Below, piece after piece: positions 11,005 to 21,774 of a stretch of 64,000 nucleotides of DNA. A model generated the notes under the pieces. The model searched no databases. It saw only the letters and a list, made by a program, of their open reading frames with translations, and was not told the origin of the DNA. Numbering within the stretch: the first letter of the stretch is position 1; every line of letters starts with the position of its first letter. Source of the DNA: Oscarella lobularis. Lineage: Eukaryota > Porifera > Homoscleromorpha > Homosclerophorida > Oscarellidae. The translations under genes were made by a program, and so were the position numbers. The stretch spans positions 2,108,001-2,172,000 of the forward strand of contig NC_089180.1 of the NCBI RefSeq assembly GCF_947507565.1, in the 5' to 3' direction.

Positions 11005-11820
11005 GTATGTATTAGTAATATTAATACTTATTCTTTCTATAGATTTATACAGTGTAAATTTGTTTTATGTATGTACGTACGGGGGATTCGTGGCACACGT
11101 GTAGTTGAGGCCCTTTGTTGTCGCGTCCGTTCTCAATAGAGTCAATGATCCATTATTGCAATTTTCTCTATAATTAGTAAACGCCGTAGTTCACTTTCAG
11201 AATACAGGAATTCCTCTGATGTACGCACTTGACGGGTTTACCGGGAGTAAGAGCAACGAGTGCTCCTAGGGGGTTCACTTTTTTCGGATCCAAGTTCGGC
11301 AACTCGTACAGACCAAAAAAGCTAAAGAGCACAGCATAAACTTTTCATACAACCAAGACTATCATATTAGCACCTCGTTCTGGAATAAGCGCTTCCCGTT
11401 GTGCGCGTTCCATTGAGCAGAAGTTGCACGAGTCCCGTCGAACCTGATGCGATCTGAAATCAATAATTAATTAAGCGGAGGCAGGACCACGTTTTAATAG
11501 TACAACCTGTGCAGAAGCTGCCGCCCAAAATGAATGCGTCACGTGGTTGGGACACGTCGTGGGATCGTATGTTCGACATTCCTGACGGATCGTTTTTTTA
11601 TCCACACCTGCTCATTTTGTTAGGAATGTACCTAAATGATCCATGCATGCAGCTCTCATTCCTATATTTGAGAAACAGACACTCACGATGCCAAAAATTG
11701 GTCATTAGCGTAACAGTTCGCTCCTTGGAAGCAATACATGCTTTTGAGTTGTTCCGTTCCAGACCACAACAATGTCTAAAGTAAAAAAAAACGAGTAATA
11801 ATGAATACGTTGACTGAAGG
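11005..11820. other. No gene seen
   Basis: No supported coding region. One plus-strand frame (11509-11784) has no recognisable domain and overlaps likely intronic sequence. Confidence 0.35.
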
Positions 11821-11822
11821 AG

Positions 11823-12147
11823 TGACGTCGTCTATCGAAACGGTCTAAAACACTATGAGGAAATTGAAAAATTGTATCGCGCTTACAATTTTCTTGAATT
11901 TCCCCTTCTGATGACTAATGATGACGTCAAAGATGAGATGAATCTTACTCTACATCTAACCCGGAAGTATAAGGATAGGTTCGGTCGTGGCATCGCTGTT
12001 TATGATAATATCTTGAATGAGGACGAATTGGATGAGCTGAGATCTTATCTGGTCGACTATCACGATACCTATCATTATCAGATACATGACGAAAGCACGG
12101 AAGAAGACAGTGACAACGTCCAATGGGTATCCGGACTTCCAGTAAGA
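11823..12147 (+). CDS. Hypothetical exon, oxygenase-like fragment
   Basis: An open segment encodes YRNGLKHYEEIEKLY, a lysine-rich middle and GIAVYDNILNEDELDELR, then ends QWVSGLP at a CCA|GTAAGA donor. The pattern 'GIAVYDN-x-LNEDEL..LR' resembles the N-terminal region of some 2OG-Fe(II) prolyl-hydroxylase-like proteins, but the iron-binding HxD...H residues are not here. Codon use and acidity look coding. A first exon and downstream exons were not found; (AAT)n and DHHC-like sequence follow directly. Confidence 0.4.
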
Positions 12148-12156
12148 ACCTAAAAA

Positions 12157-12201
<45 letters not shown>
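12157..12201. repeat. (AAT)n microsatellite
   Basis: About fourteen AAT units just downstream of the GTAAGA donor at 12148. Confidence 0.95.
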
Positions 12202-12240
12202 CAAATTGTGTATTTATTTTAAAAACAACGGGTCCTATAT

Positions 12241-12716
12241 ATGGATCACTACTGCCCCTTTACGATGACCGCAATTGGCTTGAGAAACTATCGATTCTAT
12301 TACTTGTTTCTCATTTACGTTCTTCTTGGTATTTCGTTTGCTGGACACTGTTGTTTCAATGCAGATGGTCGAGAGAGCGAGCCGACGAGGACTATTGTTT
12401 TGATTTGGGCACAAATAGCATCACGTTTCTACCAGTCGTCGTGGGATGGTGCAGCATGGGAACTCTGCTTCTCTTCCAGACGTTTCTCCTATTGGGTGAC
12501 ATGTCGACGCGAGATTTTCTTCGACAGCTCGGCTCGGATCCGCCGTCGCTGGCCATCTGTTTGGGCAACATTCGTCGTGGACGTGCACTAGCTGCGTCGG
12601 ACAGTCGACTCAATTTGCTTCTGTTGAAGTCGTTTGAGCGACGGTGGCATTTTTTCTTACCAATTTATCCTGCTCTGCAATTGGCGTTGAGCACAATGAG
12701 TAATACGAAACAATGA
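12241..12716 (+). pseudogene. DHHC palmitoyltransferase C-terminal fragment
   Basis: The frame opens with MDHYCPFTMTAIGLRNYRFY, matching the MDHHCPWVNNCVGLxNxxxF core of zDHHC S-acyltransferases, followed by a membrane helix (YLFLIYVLLGISFA). A shift into another frame at about 12340 continues with a second helix (VVVGWCSMGTLLLFQTFLL) and a stop at about 12714. The catalytic motif is DHYC, as in yeast Akr-type enzymes, but the preceding Cys-rich half is absent from the flanking sequence. Truncation plus frame change argue for a pseudogene fragment. Confidence 0.6.
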
Positions 12717-12786
12717 GCACATATAAAAAGTGATTTGCTACCACACACACACCACTCGTGTCCAAAACATATTATACTCGTGTCTT

Positions 12787-14313
12787 TCACATCTGTCTCA
12801 GCTTTGCCAATCTTTGGGTCAGTTCATCCTAAAGATTATTTCAGTCAAAAGTCAGTCGATGTCATAATACGTCACATGTTTGTTGTTACCTGTTCTGCTG
12901 ACGCCGTTGATGCCGTACCAACTGCAGTCGTTTGAGCACCAGGCAATTCCATTTTCAATTCAAGACTACGCACAATTGTTTATTTTAAAAAAAATATATA
13001 TATACAGTGGGGTCAGAAAGTTTTCGGCACCTTTAAGATTAACATAGTTTATGCCTTGACGATGCAATCTGTACACTAATATCCACAAAACACTGTTTAG
13101 TGCCGAAAAACACGTTTAGAAACCCTTGGTGCCCGGTACGCCTTTGTTTCAACTAGCAAAAAGGGTAGGCGTTTTGACACTCACTGCAGTCAGGTGTTAA
13201 AAGCGATTTTCCTAGCTACTAGTATAAACAAAGGTGTCCCTATTATATCAGATACGTGGTTAGGGGAGTTTTGCTGATACGAAATATACGTATATTTGCA
13301 TGTACTTTCCGGGTAAAGAAACTCATCAGATCGCACATGCATGAACTGAGTAAATTTGGATGGTGCCGAAAACTTTCTGACCCCACTGTATATACAGTAA
13401 ATCTTACCCTGCTGCATCCGCAACTTCTTGCATTAGGCAATCCACTTGACCCTATCAGGTGAAGAAATGACTTGGTATTCTTACTGTAGGGTGAACTGCG
13501 CACTGACCTGAGGAACAGTTAGCGATGTAGTCGAACTCATAGCGTCTTCCATCGCCTGAGACTGAACGTCCAGCGTTTCAAACTGACGCTCAAACTTTTC
13601 CATTAGTGAGGCGACCTATAAAAATTTGAAATATAAATTCTTTCACTATTCTCCAACCAAAACGCCTCGACTTTTTCTAGATTCATCGACTTCAAAGCCG
13701 AGTCCATGGACTTGACGACGCCCGCCATCGATCTAGTAACCTTTAATTAAAGAAAAAAATTTTTGAAATATTACCGTTCTTCATTTCTCATTTATAGATC
13801 CAACCTGACGCATAGTGACAGCCGATTGGACTCTCTGGGCCACGGCGTCTACTCGTGCACCCATTCGCAAAAAGTTTAACGACTAAACGAGTTCTCCTAC
13901 ATAGAAATGACGTCATCTCGTCGTCATCTCCTTCGTACCTGGTTCTTCTGTCGAATGGCGTTTTCGGCGTGAATTCGAGCTCCATCCATGTTGCCTTTCT
14001 CTATCGCCTTGATTAGGATAGATTTGGGTTTGTTTTTATCGCGTTTTCGGTCAATTGTACCCTTTTCAATTTGACTTTTTCCGCCTTTTCCTCTTCGTCG
14101 CATTTCTTCGCGTTCCTATCCAATTGCTTTGCGGCAAACTAAATCGAAAGGAGGGTTTCGAGCGCGACAAAAGTGGTCACGATCGTGGCATATCACCTTC
14201 AGGTTGAATAAATGGTCTTCGAAACGAAGTGGAGCAAGTCAAGAAAAAAAAGCGACAACCCCCAAAGGAGACCCCAGTCCCCGAAAAACCGAGCAAAGGA
14301 TACTACTATCCAT
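12787..14313 (-). CDS. CHMP1: ESCRT-III subunit CHMP1
   Basis: Ten exons (14313-14307, 14216-14197, 14138-14061, 14007-13939, 13882-13805, 13740-13672, 13615-13508, 13451-13408, 12965-12890, 12828-12787) join in phase into 196 residues, the same length as human CHMP1A. The protein starts MDNHLFNLKFAAKQLDR, contains IHAENAIRQKNQ and RMGARVDAVAQRVQ, and ends with the MIM1 helix DELTQRLAKLRQM that binds VPS4-type MIT domains. CHMP1 is a late ESCRT-III component in multivesicular body sorting and abscission. Exon 1 is only 7 nt. The eighth intron holds a 384-bp MITE. It starts 79 bp from ACTR5 in the opposite direction. All frames look intact. Confidence 0.95.
13005..13388. mobile_element. 384-bp Tc1/mariner-like MITE in CHMP1 intron
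   Basis: Terminal inverted repeats of 27 bp (starting CAGTGGGGTCAGAAAG, 13005-13031 and 13362-13388) are perfect and flanked by TA on both sides. There is no transposase. CAGTG-type ends with TA duplication fit Tc1/mariner MITEs. Perfect TIRs suggest recent insertion. Confidence 0.9.
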
Positions 14314-14392
14314 CGTCGCGCAACGAACGTCTTCGCTCCTTTCGACGTGGACGCAACTTAACTTCAAGAGCGCGCGTTAAAATCAGCAAAGA
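14314..14392. promoter_or_regulatory. Bidirectional promoter, CHMP1/ACTR5
   Basis: Only 79 bp separate the start codons of CHMP1 (minus, 14313) and ACTR5 (plus, 14393). Transcription must therefore initiate in or very near this segment in both directions, unless the 5' UTRs overlap. No TATA box is visible. Confidence 0.55.
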
Positions 14393-16023
14393 ATGTCGGA
14401 ATCCGAGCGTTGTTACAGATTTGAAGACTGCTGTTCTTCTCCTGATCCTTTTTTTGAGGACTACGACGAATACGAGGGATCGGAAGTTCCAGTCGTAATA
14501 GACAACGGCGAGTTTCCCCTTCGCTCACGTTTCTGGCTTGAAAACATCTCGTTTACAGGAGGATACCAGTGCAAAGCCGGCTGGGCAGGCGAATCACAAC
14601 CAAAACTGATATTTCGAAACGTGACGGCCAAATCGAAAAAGAAAAGGGTAAGAAGAACAGAGACAACGACGAACTTTTGAACCCGACTCTTTTTTAATTA
14701 AATTATTTAAGGAATTTGATGCGTCTACCGTTGGAAGCGATATAGGCAACTTGGAAACCGTTCGTTGGGCGTTGCGATCTCAGTTCGACAACGTCGTCAC
14801 TCATTTCGAAACGCAGGTACAAAGATCGAATTCGAAAATTGCTTCTTCCGGGTCTTACGATTCTTTCCGAAGGAACTTGTTTTTGATCACGTGTTCAGTC
14901 GCTCGGGAATTGCTACGGAGAATTTCGTTGATCATCCTGTCGTTTTGACGGAACCGGTTTGCATTCCGGACTACTGTAGAGGAAGTGCGTTGGAAAGGTT
15001 TCTTTTTATGAGGGAAAATGATTGACGCGTTTTTGTTTATTTCTAGTGATGTCTGAACTTCTGTTTGAATGCTATGGAGTGCCGAGTGTGGCTTATGGAA
15101 TTGATGCTCTGTTTGGCCTGCATTTTAATCAAAAGCCACCAAGTTAGAGCACATTATATCTGTTTGACTTTGGCTGAATTTTTTTCTTTTTTCAAGATTC
15201 AGTTGATTCACTAGTCGTTTCATGTGGCTATCAGACGACGCATATCTTGCCTGTTTTAAAAGGCAGACTTGACGCCAGTCAATGCAAACGGTGTCTCTTT
15301 CTATAGACCAAGTTAAGCTTTATTTGAATTTGCGTGCTTCTGGTGTATAGTATCAATGTTGGCGGCAGTCACATTGCCTGGTTTCTCCAGCGTCTTCTTC
15401 AGCTCAAACATCCAGCGCACCAGCAAGTGGTCACGCTGAGCCGAGCGGAAGAGCTCATCCATCGGTACGCGTACATGGCTCTCGATTTCGCAGAGGAACT
15501 CAACAAATGGCAAAATCCCAATCAAATGATTGACAGAATTATAAAGATGCAATTGCCATACACGCCGGTACGACGAGGTGATGAACAGTTAGGACTATGC
15601 TACTGCCGTCTCCAGATTCCTGTTTTGGATCGTGAAGCGGCTGCTCTAAAGGAGGAAAGAGAGAAAGAAAAGAAGGCAAGGCAGGGACAGCGTCTTCAGG
15701 AAATGGCAGCGAGAAAGCGCCATGAAAAGGTTGGATAAATGAAATTTGTAGAAACTAAAATGTAATCTTGGGACGCAGCTTGAAGAGAACGAGCGACAGT
15801 TGGAAGGTTGGCTGTCATTGCTGGCGTTGCGAAATAGTGATCCTGATCAATTTGAGGTACGGCGTAATTTTTGACCGCGTGTTATCTTCTTGTTCATCTC
15901 GTCTTTTAGAGATTATTATCACACTTCGGGTTCGACTCAGCTGATGTAAGATAATTGATGATTGAGATTGTTAAAGCCAGGGCTGCAATGGACGCATTTG
16001 TCAAAGACGAAGTGAAGATCTGA
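14393..16023 (+). CDS. ACTR5: Actin-related protein 5 (INO80 complex), 3' truncated
   Basis: Nine exons (14393-14647, 14712-14816, 14873-14984, 15047-15142, 15203-15290, 15351-15729, 15779-15856, 15910-15945, 15967-16023) splice in phase. They encode the N-terminal actin fold and the charged insert of Arp5: [83 protein letters not shown], and a Lys/Glu/Arg coiled region. Arp5 with Ies6 couples INO80 ATPase activity to nucleosome sliding in the nucleus. A stretch at about 14515-14560 reads through in frame but looks like an extra insert or tiny intron. After 16011 a donor (GAA|GTGAAG) is possible, yet the C-terminal actin half is missing and a transposon lies 360 bp on, so this copy seems truncated. 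Confidence 0.9.
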
Positions 16024-16383
16024 TTTCGCATCAAAGTTAAACGTTATTTTTCTAATCAGGTCAACAATCATCGGCGGCGGAGATCGTTTGTTCGTTTCCC
16101 TAGTACGTAAAACGATCCCCGCCCGCCGCGCGGGCCCCCAACATGCATTCTCCGGCGGCAAGTCGCAATAAGTCCGTCAAGGAAAAGGTGTAAGTGTGAG
16201 GGAAAGCGGCCGGCGGCGGTGGCGGCGGCTGAGTGGTGGCAAAATCAAAAAGCTACGACGCTTCGGCTCTCTCACCTGCCGATTGAAAGCTTTTAGATCG
16301 TCACCAGAACCAGGATCGTCCGATTGGAGCGGTGCCGAACTCAGCCGAAGAGATTCGAGCGCACAATCCGTCTGTCTACAATA
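16024..16383. other. Unassigned, between ACTR5 and a TIR element
   Basis: GC-rich. A plus-strand ATG at 16142 opens MHSPAASRNKSVKEK before a GTGTAAG donor. A minus-strand stretch (16378-16278) reads CRQTDCALESLRLS before a GTGAGAG donor. Either could be a single exon of an unseen gene; neither can be confirmed. The expected 3' exons of ACTR5 are not recognisable here. Confidence 0.35.
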
Positions 16384-17086
16384 GAGGGGTTGCACGGTGA
16401 CGTCATACCGCACGTGATCATTGACCGTGGTGGGCAAGCTAAAGCTGGGACAGCTGGTCCGCATAGGGTTATTTAGGGGTTTTTCGCCGATTTACCGTCG
16501 TCGTACTTAGATATGGTTCAAATATGCTGCGTAGTCGGACTCGGTGTTGATATCATGTAGATTATCATATCGCTCGATTTCACGTCGGGAATCTCATCAG
16601 GAGACGCCGTCCACTCATCAATCTTGTACGGATCAACGAGCAAGCCAGCAGCAATGACTTTCGTCCTATATCTCGCCTGTGACTCGCGAGAAAGACCAGA
16701 GACACGGCTCGAAAGTCGTTCCATCACACGCGCACCCAGAAAACGCAGCAAATACGCTTGACGCGAAATTCTGTGACAGTATGGAATAGCTACACGCGAT
16801 AGGCACACCTTCTCCCGCTAAAGTAAGGTCCGAGTCAGCATAAATTAGAGCCTCGTCGTCAACGAGTCACGCCCCCCAAATTAGCTCGCCGCTCCGATAC
16901 TTGCGGGTGTAGAGCGAAATTGGCAGTACTAAAGGCCTTAGAAAGACCATTCCCAAGTGATGAGTACGCGGTCCCCGACGGATAGGGTGGATTCTCATCG
17001 GTACACACAGCTGCCCGCAGGCGCGCCCACCAGTTTGCCCACCACGGTCAACGTCACATGGATCATGACGTCACATGCAACCCCTC
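16384..17086. mobile_element. TIR element carrying a SWIM-family gene fragment
   Basis: The ends are inverted repeats starting GAGGGGTTGCA, similar for about 50 bp (through GACCGTGGTGGGC), flanked by TA, so a Tc1/mariner-like superfamily is likely. Inside, on the minus strand at 16808-16518, an open frame encodes VCLSRVAIPYCHRISRQAYL, then ARYRTKVIAAGLLVDPYKID and IYMISTPSPT. This is colinear with part of the SWIM zinc-finger protein at 24426-25160 (RYLEKL...DPYVID...YNYLINTPSLYT), so the element has captured or retained a transposon gene fragment. Related sequence lies at 46584-50050. Confidence 0.75.
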
Positions 17087-17545
17087 TATACGGGACACTT
17101 TGTCACCTCGCCCACGCAACGAAGGACGAGCGTTCTTAGAAAGAGTCTCTAAATCTCTTTCTGAGCTAGTTCTTATTTTTGTAAACAAATCCTCCGTTTA
17201 AAATTAGGCCAAAATCACAATTTTTTGTCATTTTTTGCGAGAAATCAATGAGCAAAAAATTCATTTTCGCATCTCAAGCGAAAATGTAGCGAAATTATTA
17301 CGTCATTACACTACTAGATGCGAAAAACCATAGCTTCTGTTTTTGGCGAGAAAGGGCCAATTACGCGAGAATGAGAGGAACGCCCACCTTCGTTTAACCT
17401 CCTAAGAGCTAAGTTGCGCTTTATGCGCTGGATAACCTAGTCTAGCTACATCTACAGAAGCTTTCGAGCTACTTTCGAAGAAGCGAAACTAAAGATTCGA
17501 GGCAGGAGAGCTATTTTCCGCCTATCGAACTGGACTTGTTGTCTT
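17087..17545. other. No gene seen
   Basis: Contains short AT-rich and GCGAAAA/GCGAGAA-rich sequence. No coding frame. It ends at the apparent 5' truncation point of a LINE. Confidence 0.4.
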
Positions 17546-18540
17546 TATTCCAGCAACGAAACTTTTGAGGGAGCGGTTACTCAACTACAACAAGATATTA
17601 ATAGTGTGACTTCATGGTACTCTGAGAATCTGATGGCTCTCAATGGTCAAAAATCGGCTTTTCTGCTTTTTCCCAAGTTTCGTGATACTGAAGACACGTC
17701 GATCTATACGGTTTCGGTCAATAATGTCATTCTGTCGCCTTCACCTCACGTGAGATACCTCGGGGTTTTGATTGATAGTCGTCTATCGTGGAAACCGCAG
17801 ATGGACAACGTCATTAGGAAAGTTGGCCGAAAAATTGGTGTTCTTTACCGATGTCATCGTCTGTTATCCAACGCAGCTCGACTAGCGTTTGTTCGCTCAG
17901 TCATTCAACCGGACCTTGACTACGGGGCTGCCGTTTGGGCGGACGGATCAGCTGGCGTAATCAGCCGCTTAGCACAGATAGAAAAGAGGTATCTCCGTTG
18001 TCTGGCTGGTTTGCGTTATGACGATTCTACGGCCTCTGTTGGAGGAGTAGCAGCACTTCTCGATCTATTTCGTCTCAATCCAATTCGCACAAGGCATGCT
18101 ACTCAACTAGGAATGTTGAGTTACCGCTGCTTGTGCAACTCCGCCACAGCTTCTGTTCTCGCGGCGAAAATTGGGCGTATTCAGCGCACCGGTGCCGCCA
18201 CTCGTCTCAGTGCTTCTGGGGTCAACGTCATCCGACCACGCACCGAGGCATGCACTTCGTCGTTCTCCATTCTTTCGGGCTCAAACTCTATGGAATTCGC
18301 TTCCGGCAATCATAAGAGGGAGTAATGATCCCGCGATCTTTAAATTGGGCCTGAAGAACTATTTCAATCAAAACTCTGTGTACTGATTTAGAGGTTATAT
18401 AGTTATAGTTGTAAATATTGTCATTTTTCTCTTTTCTCCTTTTGCTGTCATTCCCCTGTATACGGTTTCCTGGAAGATCGGCCCACGTGCTGAAGGATTT
18501 CCGTATTAAAATAAAACTGTGAACTGAACTGACTGAACTG
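17546..18540 (+). mobile_element. LINE 3' portion (CR1/L2/Jockey-like), copy 1
   Basis: A 5'-truncated non-LTR retrotransposon. The frame from 17560 encodes the end of reverse transcriptase and its C-terminal region: WYSENLMALNGQKSAFLLF, VRYLGVLIDSRLSWKPQM, FVRSVIQPDLDYGAAVWA, QIEKRYLRCLAGLRYDDS, LWNSLPAIIRGSNDPAIFK. The 3' UTR ends in a GAACT/GACTGAACTGA tail. Compared with the copy at 46786 it has a 4-bp insertion at about 18250 (GAGGCATGCACTTCG against GAGGCACTTCG), which shifts the last 45 codons out of frame. The two copies are otherwise nearly identical, implying recent activity. Confidence 0.9.
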
Positions 18541-19024
18541 AATGGCACACCCCCTGCCCAGTTCTCCGAAACCCCGCGTCGTCGGTCTTCGTTTGAACGT
18601 CCCACGGCGATCTTTCGTCGCCGCGAAGCTGTCTAACCGTTCGCTTTCGCCCGAAAACTTTCGGAAGGCTCCGTTTTCGAGCTGTCGCCATTATCGATCA
18701 AGTTCGAAAGTCGTTCGAACGGCTTTCTCGACATCAGGGTCGCTTTATTACGCCTCCCTAAATACCCTTCCACTTTCGACTGGCGCCGAGGCCCCCTTCA
18801 GGAACCCGGCGTTTTTCTCCGTAAAGCGCTCACTTCGGCGGGTCCATCGAAGTCCCGACGACGTTTTTCTACTCTTCGAAGCTTTTTCTCTCGCCGATTC
18901 GCGCTCACATCGCTTTCGAAGCCGTGTTTTCAAAGTCGCGCTACTGTGCTGTTGCGTTGATCGATTGCGCACAACCGCCTTCCAACATTATTCCCTGTAT
19001 TGCATTTCTCTCCATTTCCGTTTT
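18541..19024. other. Unassigned, CG-rich
   Basis: CG- and TTCGAA-rich sequence between the LINE tail and the Helitron helicase. Overlapping frames are open on both strands (18542-19114 plus; 18748-18972 minus) but show no domain. It may be the degraded middle of the Helitron Rep-helicase gene or its flank. Confidence 0.35.
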
Positions 19025-19036
19025 CTGTTCATTCGA

Positions 19037-20726
19037 AGACCTCCGCACAGTCGACGGCAATCTCTACACCAGCTTTCGCGAAGCGTGTCGTGCTCTTGGA
19101 CTGCTCGAAGATGACGCTCATTGGAGAACTGGAATGGAAGAAGCTTCCGCCCACGCCTCACCTCATTCTCTGCGCGTCCCATTTTCCATTCTGCTCACTT
19201 CCTGTCAGTTGCTGATCCTCTTCATCTATGGGAAACGCACAAAAATTCAATGACCGAAGACTTTCTTCACCGCTATCGTCAAGCAACCCGCGAGTTTGAC
19301 GCTCCTTTCACGCCGGCATTGTACAACGACGCTCTAATCCGAATTGAAGACATTGTGCACGAAATATCCGGTGACAACCTTACTCATTTTAGCTTTCCTA
19401 CTACAAACAGAACTCATTCTGATTCCTCGGCATCCGATTACGCTAGAGAGACTGCTTACGACGTCACAGTTCTTCAACAATTTCTTGACGAATATGAGGA
19501 CAACATTACACTTGATCAACGAATTATATACGACCGCATCAGTCAACTGATTGAGGAAAGACGAGGAGGATTCTTATTCATCGACGCACCAGGAGGAACA
19601 GGCAAAACCTACCTTGCGAAAATGGCTCTCAGTCGCATTCGAAGTCAACGACTTATAGCCCTTGCAACGGCCAGCAGTGGAATCGCTTCGCAACTACTTC
19701 CCAATGGACGAACATCGCATTCTACATTTAAAATCCCTCTCGACCTTACCTCTTCCGACCAACCAATGTGCAACATCAAGAAAGGAACGCAAACGCCAAA
19801 ATTAATCAAAGAATGCTCTGCTGTCTTCTGGGATGAATCAACAATGATGAACAGAGTTGCACTCGAAGCGGTCGATCGCACTTTCCGAGACATACGAGAA
19901 TGTCAAAATATTTTTGGCGGAGTTCTCTTTGTTCTTTCCGGGGACTTTCGCCAAACTCTTCCAGTCATCCGCGGAGGAACATGGGCAAACGAAACTCACT
20001 CTTACCTGAAATCGTCCCCACTATGGCGTTACGTAGAAACCCATTCTTGACATCGAACATGAGCACCTACACAACGATCTCAACGCAGCAGCGACAACCT
20101 GGAAGACAACCACGCCGACATTGACTGGCTGATGGAAAGAGCGATTCTGGCACCTCTCAACGAGACCGTCAACGCCATAAACAATACTCTACTCAATAGA
20201 TTTCCAGGAAACGACGTCAAACCTATAATGCAATTGACAGCGTTCCAAACGAAGATGATGCTACTCAGTATCCTTTGGAGTTTTTGAACTCTCTGCAACC
20301 ATCTGGAATGCCGCCCTATCAACTTCGTCTCAAAATCGGTTTGCCTGTCATGGTCCTTCGCAATCTCGCTCCAGGAATTGCAAACGGTATAAGACTCATC
20401 ATAAGGAAGACTATGGAAAGATGTTTAGAAACCGTCATCTCCACCGGCTCACGAAAAGGGGAAATACTCTACCTTCCAATGATATCACTAACGCCATCGG
20501 ACACCGGATTGCCTTTTACGTTTACTCGACGCCAGTTCCCAATCAAACCTGCAATGGCGATGACAATAAACAAGTCTCAAGGACAGGTCTCGAGTTACAA
20601 GACCCATGCTTTAGCCACGGCCAGTTCTACGTTGCATGCAGCAGAGTATCAAGCAACAGCAGTATCTTTATACACGTAAACACACCGTCCACCAGAAACG
20701 TTATCTACCACGAAGTTCTGTCCTAA
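19037..20726 (+). pseudogene. Helitron PIF1-type helicase, broken
   Basis: Helicase motifs of the Helitron/PIF1 group in order: FEDLRTVDG and ACRALGLLEDD (the conserved pre-helicase block), Walker A APGGTGKT, ASSGIASQLLPNGRTSHSTF, Walker B AVFWDEST, LSGDFRQTLPVI, LRLKIGLPVMVLRNL and MTINKSQGQ. The long frame 19121-20050 stops within the protein, and the rest lies in other frames at 20107-20726, so at least three frame changes break it. It would unwind DNA during rolling-circle transposition. Confidence 0.88.
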
Positions 20727-20741
20727 ACTGCCACCACCTAT

Positions 20742-21172
20742 CTACATCACCCCTCTTAAAGTTTGTCTGTGTTTGTGTAGTTTTTGCCTCTCTCTGATTC
20801 GCATCTGTGCATGTATCCTCTCTGCGATTCGCATCTGTGTGTTTGTCTGTGTTCGCATCTGTGTGTTTGTTTGTATAGTTTCTGCACGTCTGTCTCCGCC
20901 TTCGTGTTCTGTCTGTGTACTTTCTCCCTTTCCGTCTTTGCATTTGTGTGTTTCTCTATGTAATGTCAGCCTGTCTGCCTTGCCATCTGTATGTAGTTTT
21001 TGCCTGTCTCTGATGCATCTGTGTGTTTGTCTCTGTACTGTACTGCTTGCCTCTCCACATATGTATATTTGTCTGTGTAGTCTCTGCCTGTCTGTGTCCG
21101 ATGTATGTTTGTTAGCATAGTTCCTGCCTGTCTGTCTCCCCTTTCGTGTTTGTCTGCCTGTCTGTCCTTGCA

Positions 21173-21203
<31 letters not shown>

Positions 21204-21440
21204 AAAGTTTTTTCGCGTCTGTCTCCGCATATCTGTATTTGTCTGCGCGTAGTTTCTGCCTGTCTGTGTCCGCATCTGTGTGTTTGTTTGCACATTGTCT
21301 GTTTGTTTGCGTGTCTCCGCATATATTTATTTGTCTGTGTAGTTTCTGCCTGTCTGTATCCCAATTTGTCTGTTTGTTTGCGTACTTTCTGTCTGTGAGC
21401 CTACGCCTTCGTGATTTTTTGTGTAATTTCTGCCAGTCTG
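20742..21440. repeat. TCTG/TTTG-rich minisatellite in Helitron tail
   Basis: About 700 bp of degenerate repeats built from GTTTGTCTGTGTAGTTTCTG, CCTGTCTG and CGCATCTGTGT, including a pure (TCTG)n run at 21178-21202. The open frames across it are repeat artefacts. Confidence 0.85.
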
Positions 21441-21661
21441 TCTTTGAATCTGTCTGTTTTGACCACTCAAAACGACCACCAGTTTGGGCAACGAAGCGTC
21501 TGGACCTCCACGCTGGTGTTGCCTGGGTAATGCTAACACAGACGCGAAAACATCACCTCAATACTCACGGGCTCCCGCCGAAGGCGGGTGACTTAGCTAG
21601 TCTCCTCTAAGATCCGTGGACAGACAAACACTTTGAGATTTTGGCCGATCACGTTTGAGAG

Positions 21662-21716
21662 CCCCTCCCACCAGGGCGCGCGCGGGCTTCGCCCGCGCGC
21701 GCCCTGGTGGGAGGGG
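21662..21716. repeat. 26-bp perfect hairpin, 3-nt loop
   Basis: 21662-21687 and 21691-21716 are perfect reverse complements (26 bp, including CCAGGGCGCGCGCGGGC) around a TTC loop, which is GAA on the minus strand like the Helitron hairpins. The outer flank (ATCACGTTTGAGAGCCCCTCCC) recurs, inverted, near 47355. Confidence 0.9.
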
Positions 21717-21774
21717 AATTAGGAATAGATCATATTCATGTGACGTCAGGAGGTCATGTGTGGCAAGGTCTAAC

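Larger units (their letters stand above)
19025..21600 (+). mobile_element. 5'-truncated Helitron with helicase and minisatellite
   Basis: It contains the C-terminal helicase part of a Rep-helicase protein and a long TCTG-rich tail. It ends with a 6-bp hairpin (CCCGCC 21574-21579, GAA loop, GGCGGG 21583-21588), TGACTTAG and CTAG (21597-21600) before T. The Rep (HUH) domain was not seen upstream, so the element is truncated at its 5' side. Confidence 0.82.

Noticed and set aside
15313-15552. Minus-strand frame opposite ACTR5
   Set aside because: Antisense shadow of a well-supported ACTR5 exon.
18542-19114. 190-residue plus-strand frame as a gene
   Set aside because: Composition follows CG-rich sequence and it overlaps the start of the Helitron helicase in a different frame.
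20742-21610. Long open frames on both strands (up to 183 residues)
   Set aside because: They are translations of the TCTG-rich minisatellite and have no domain content.
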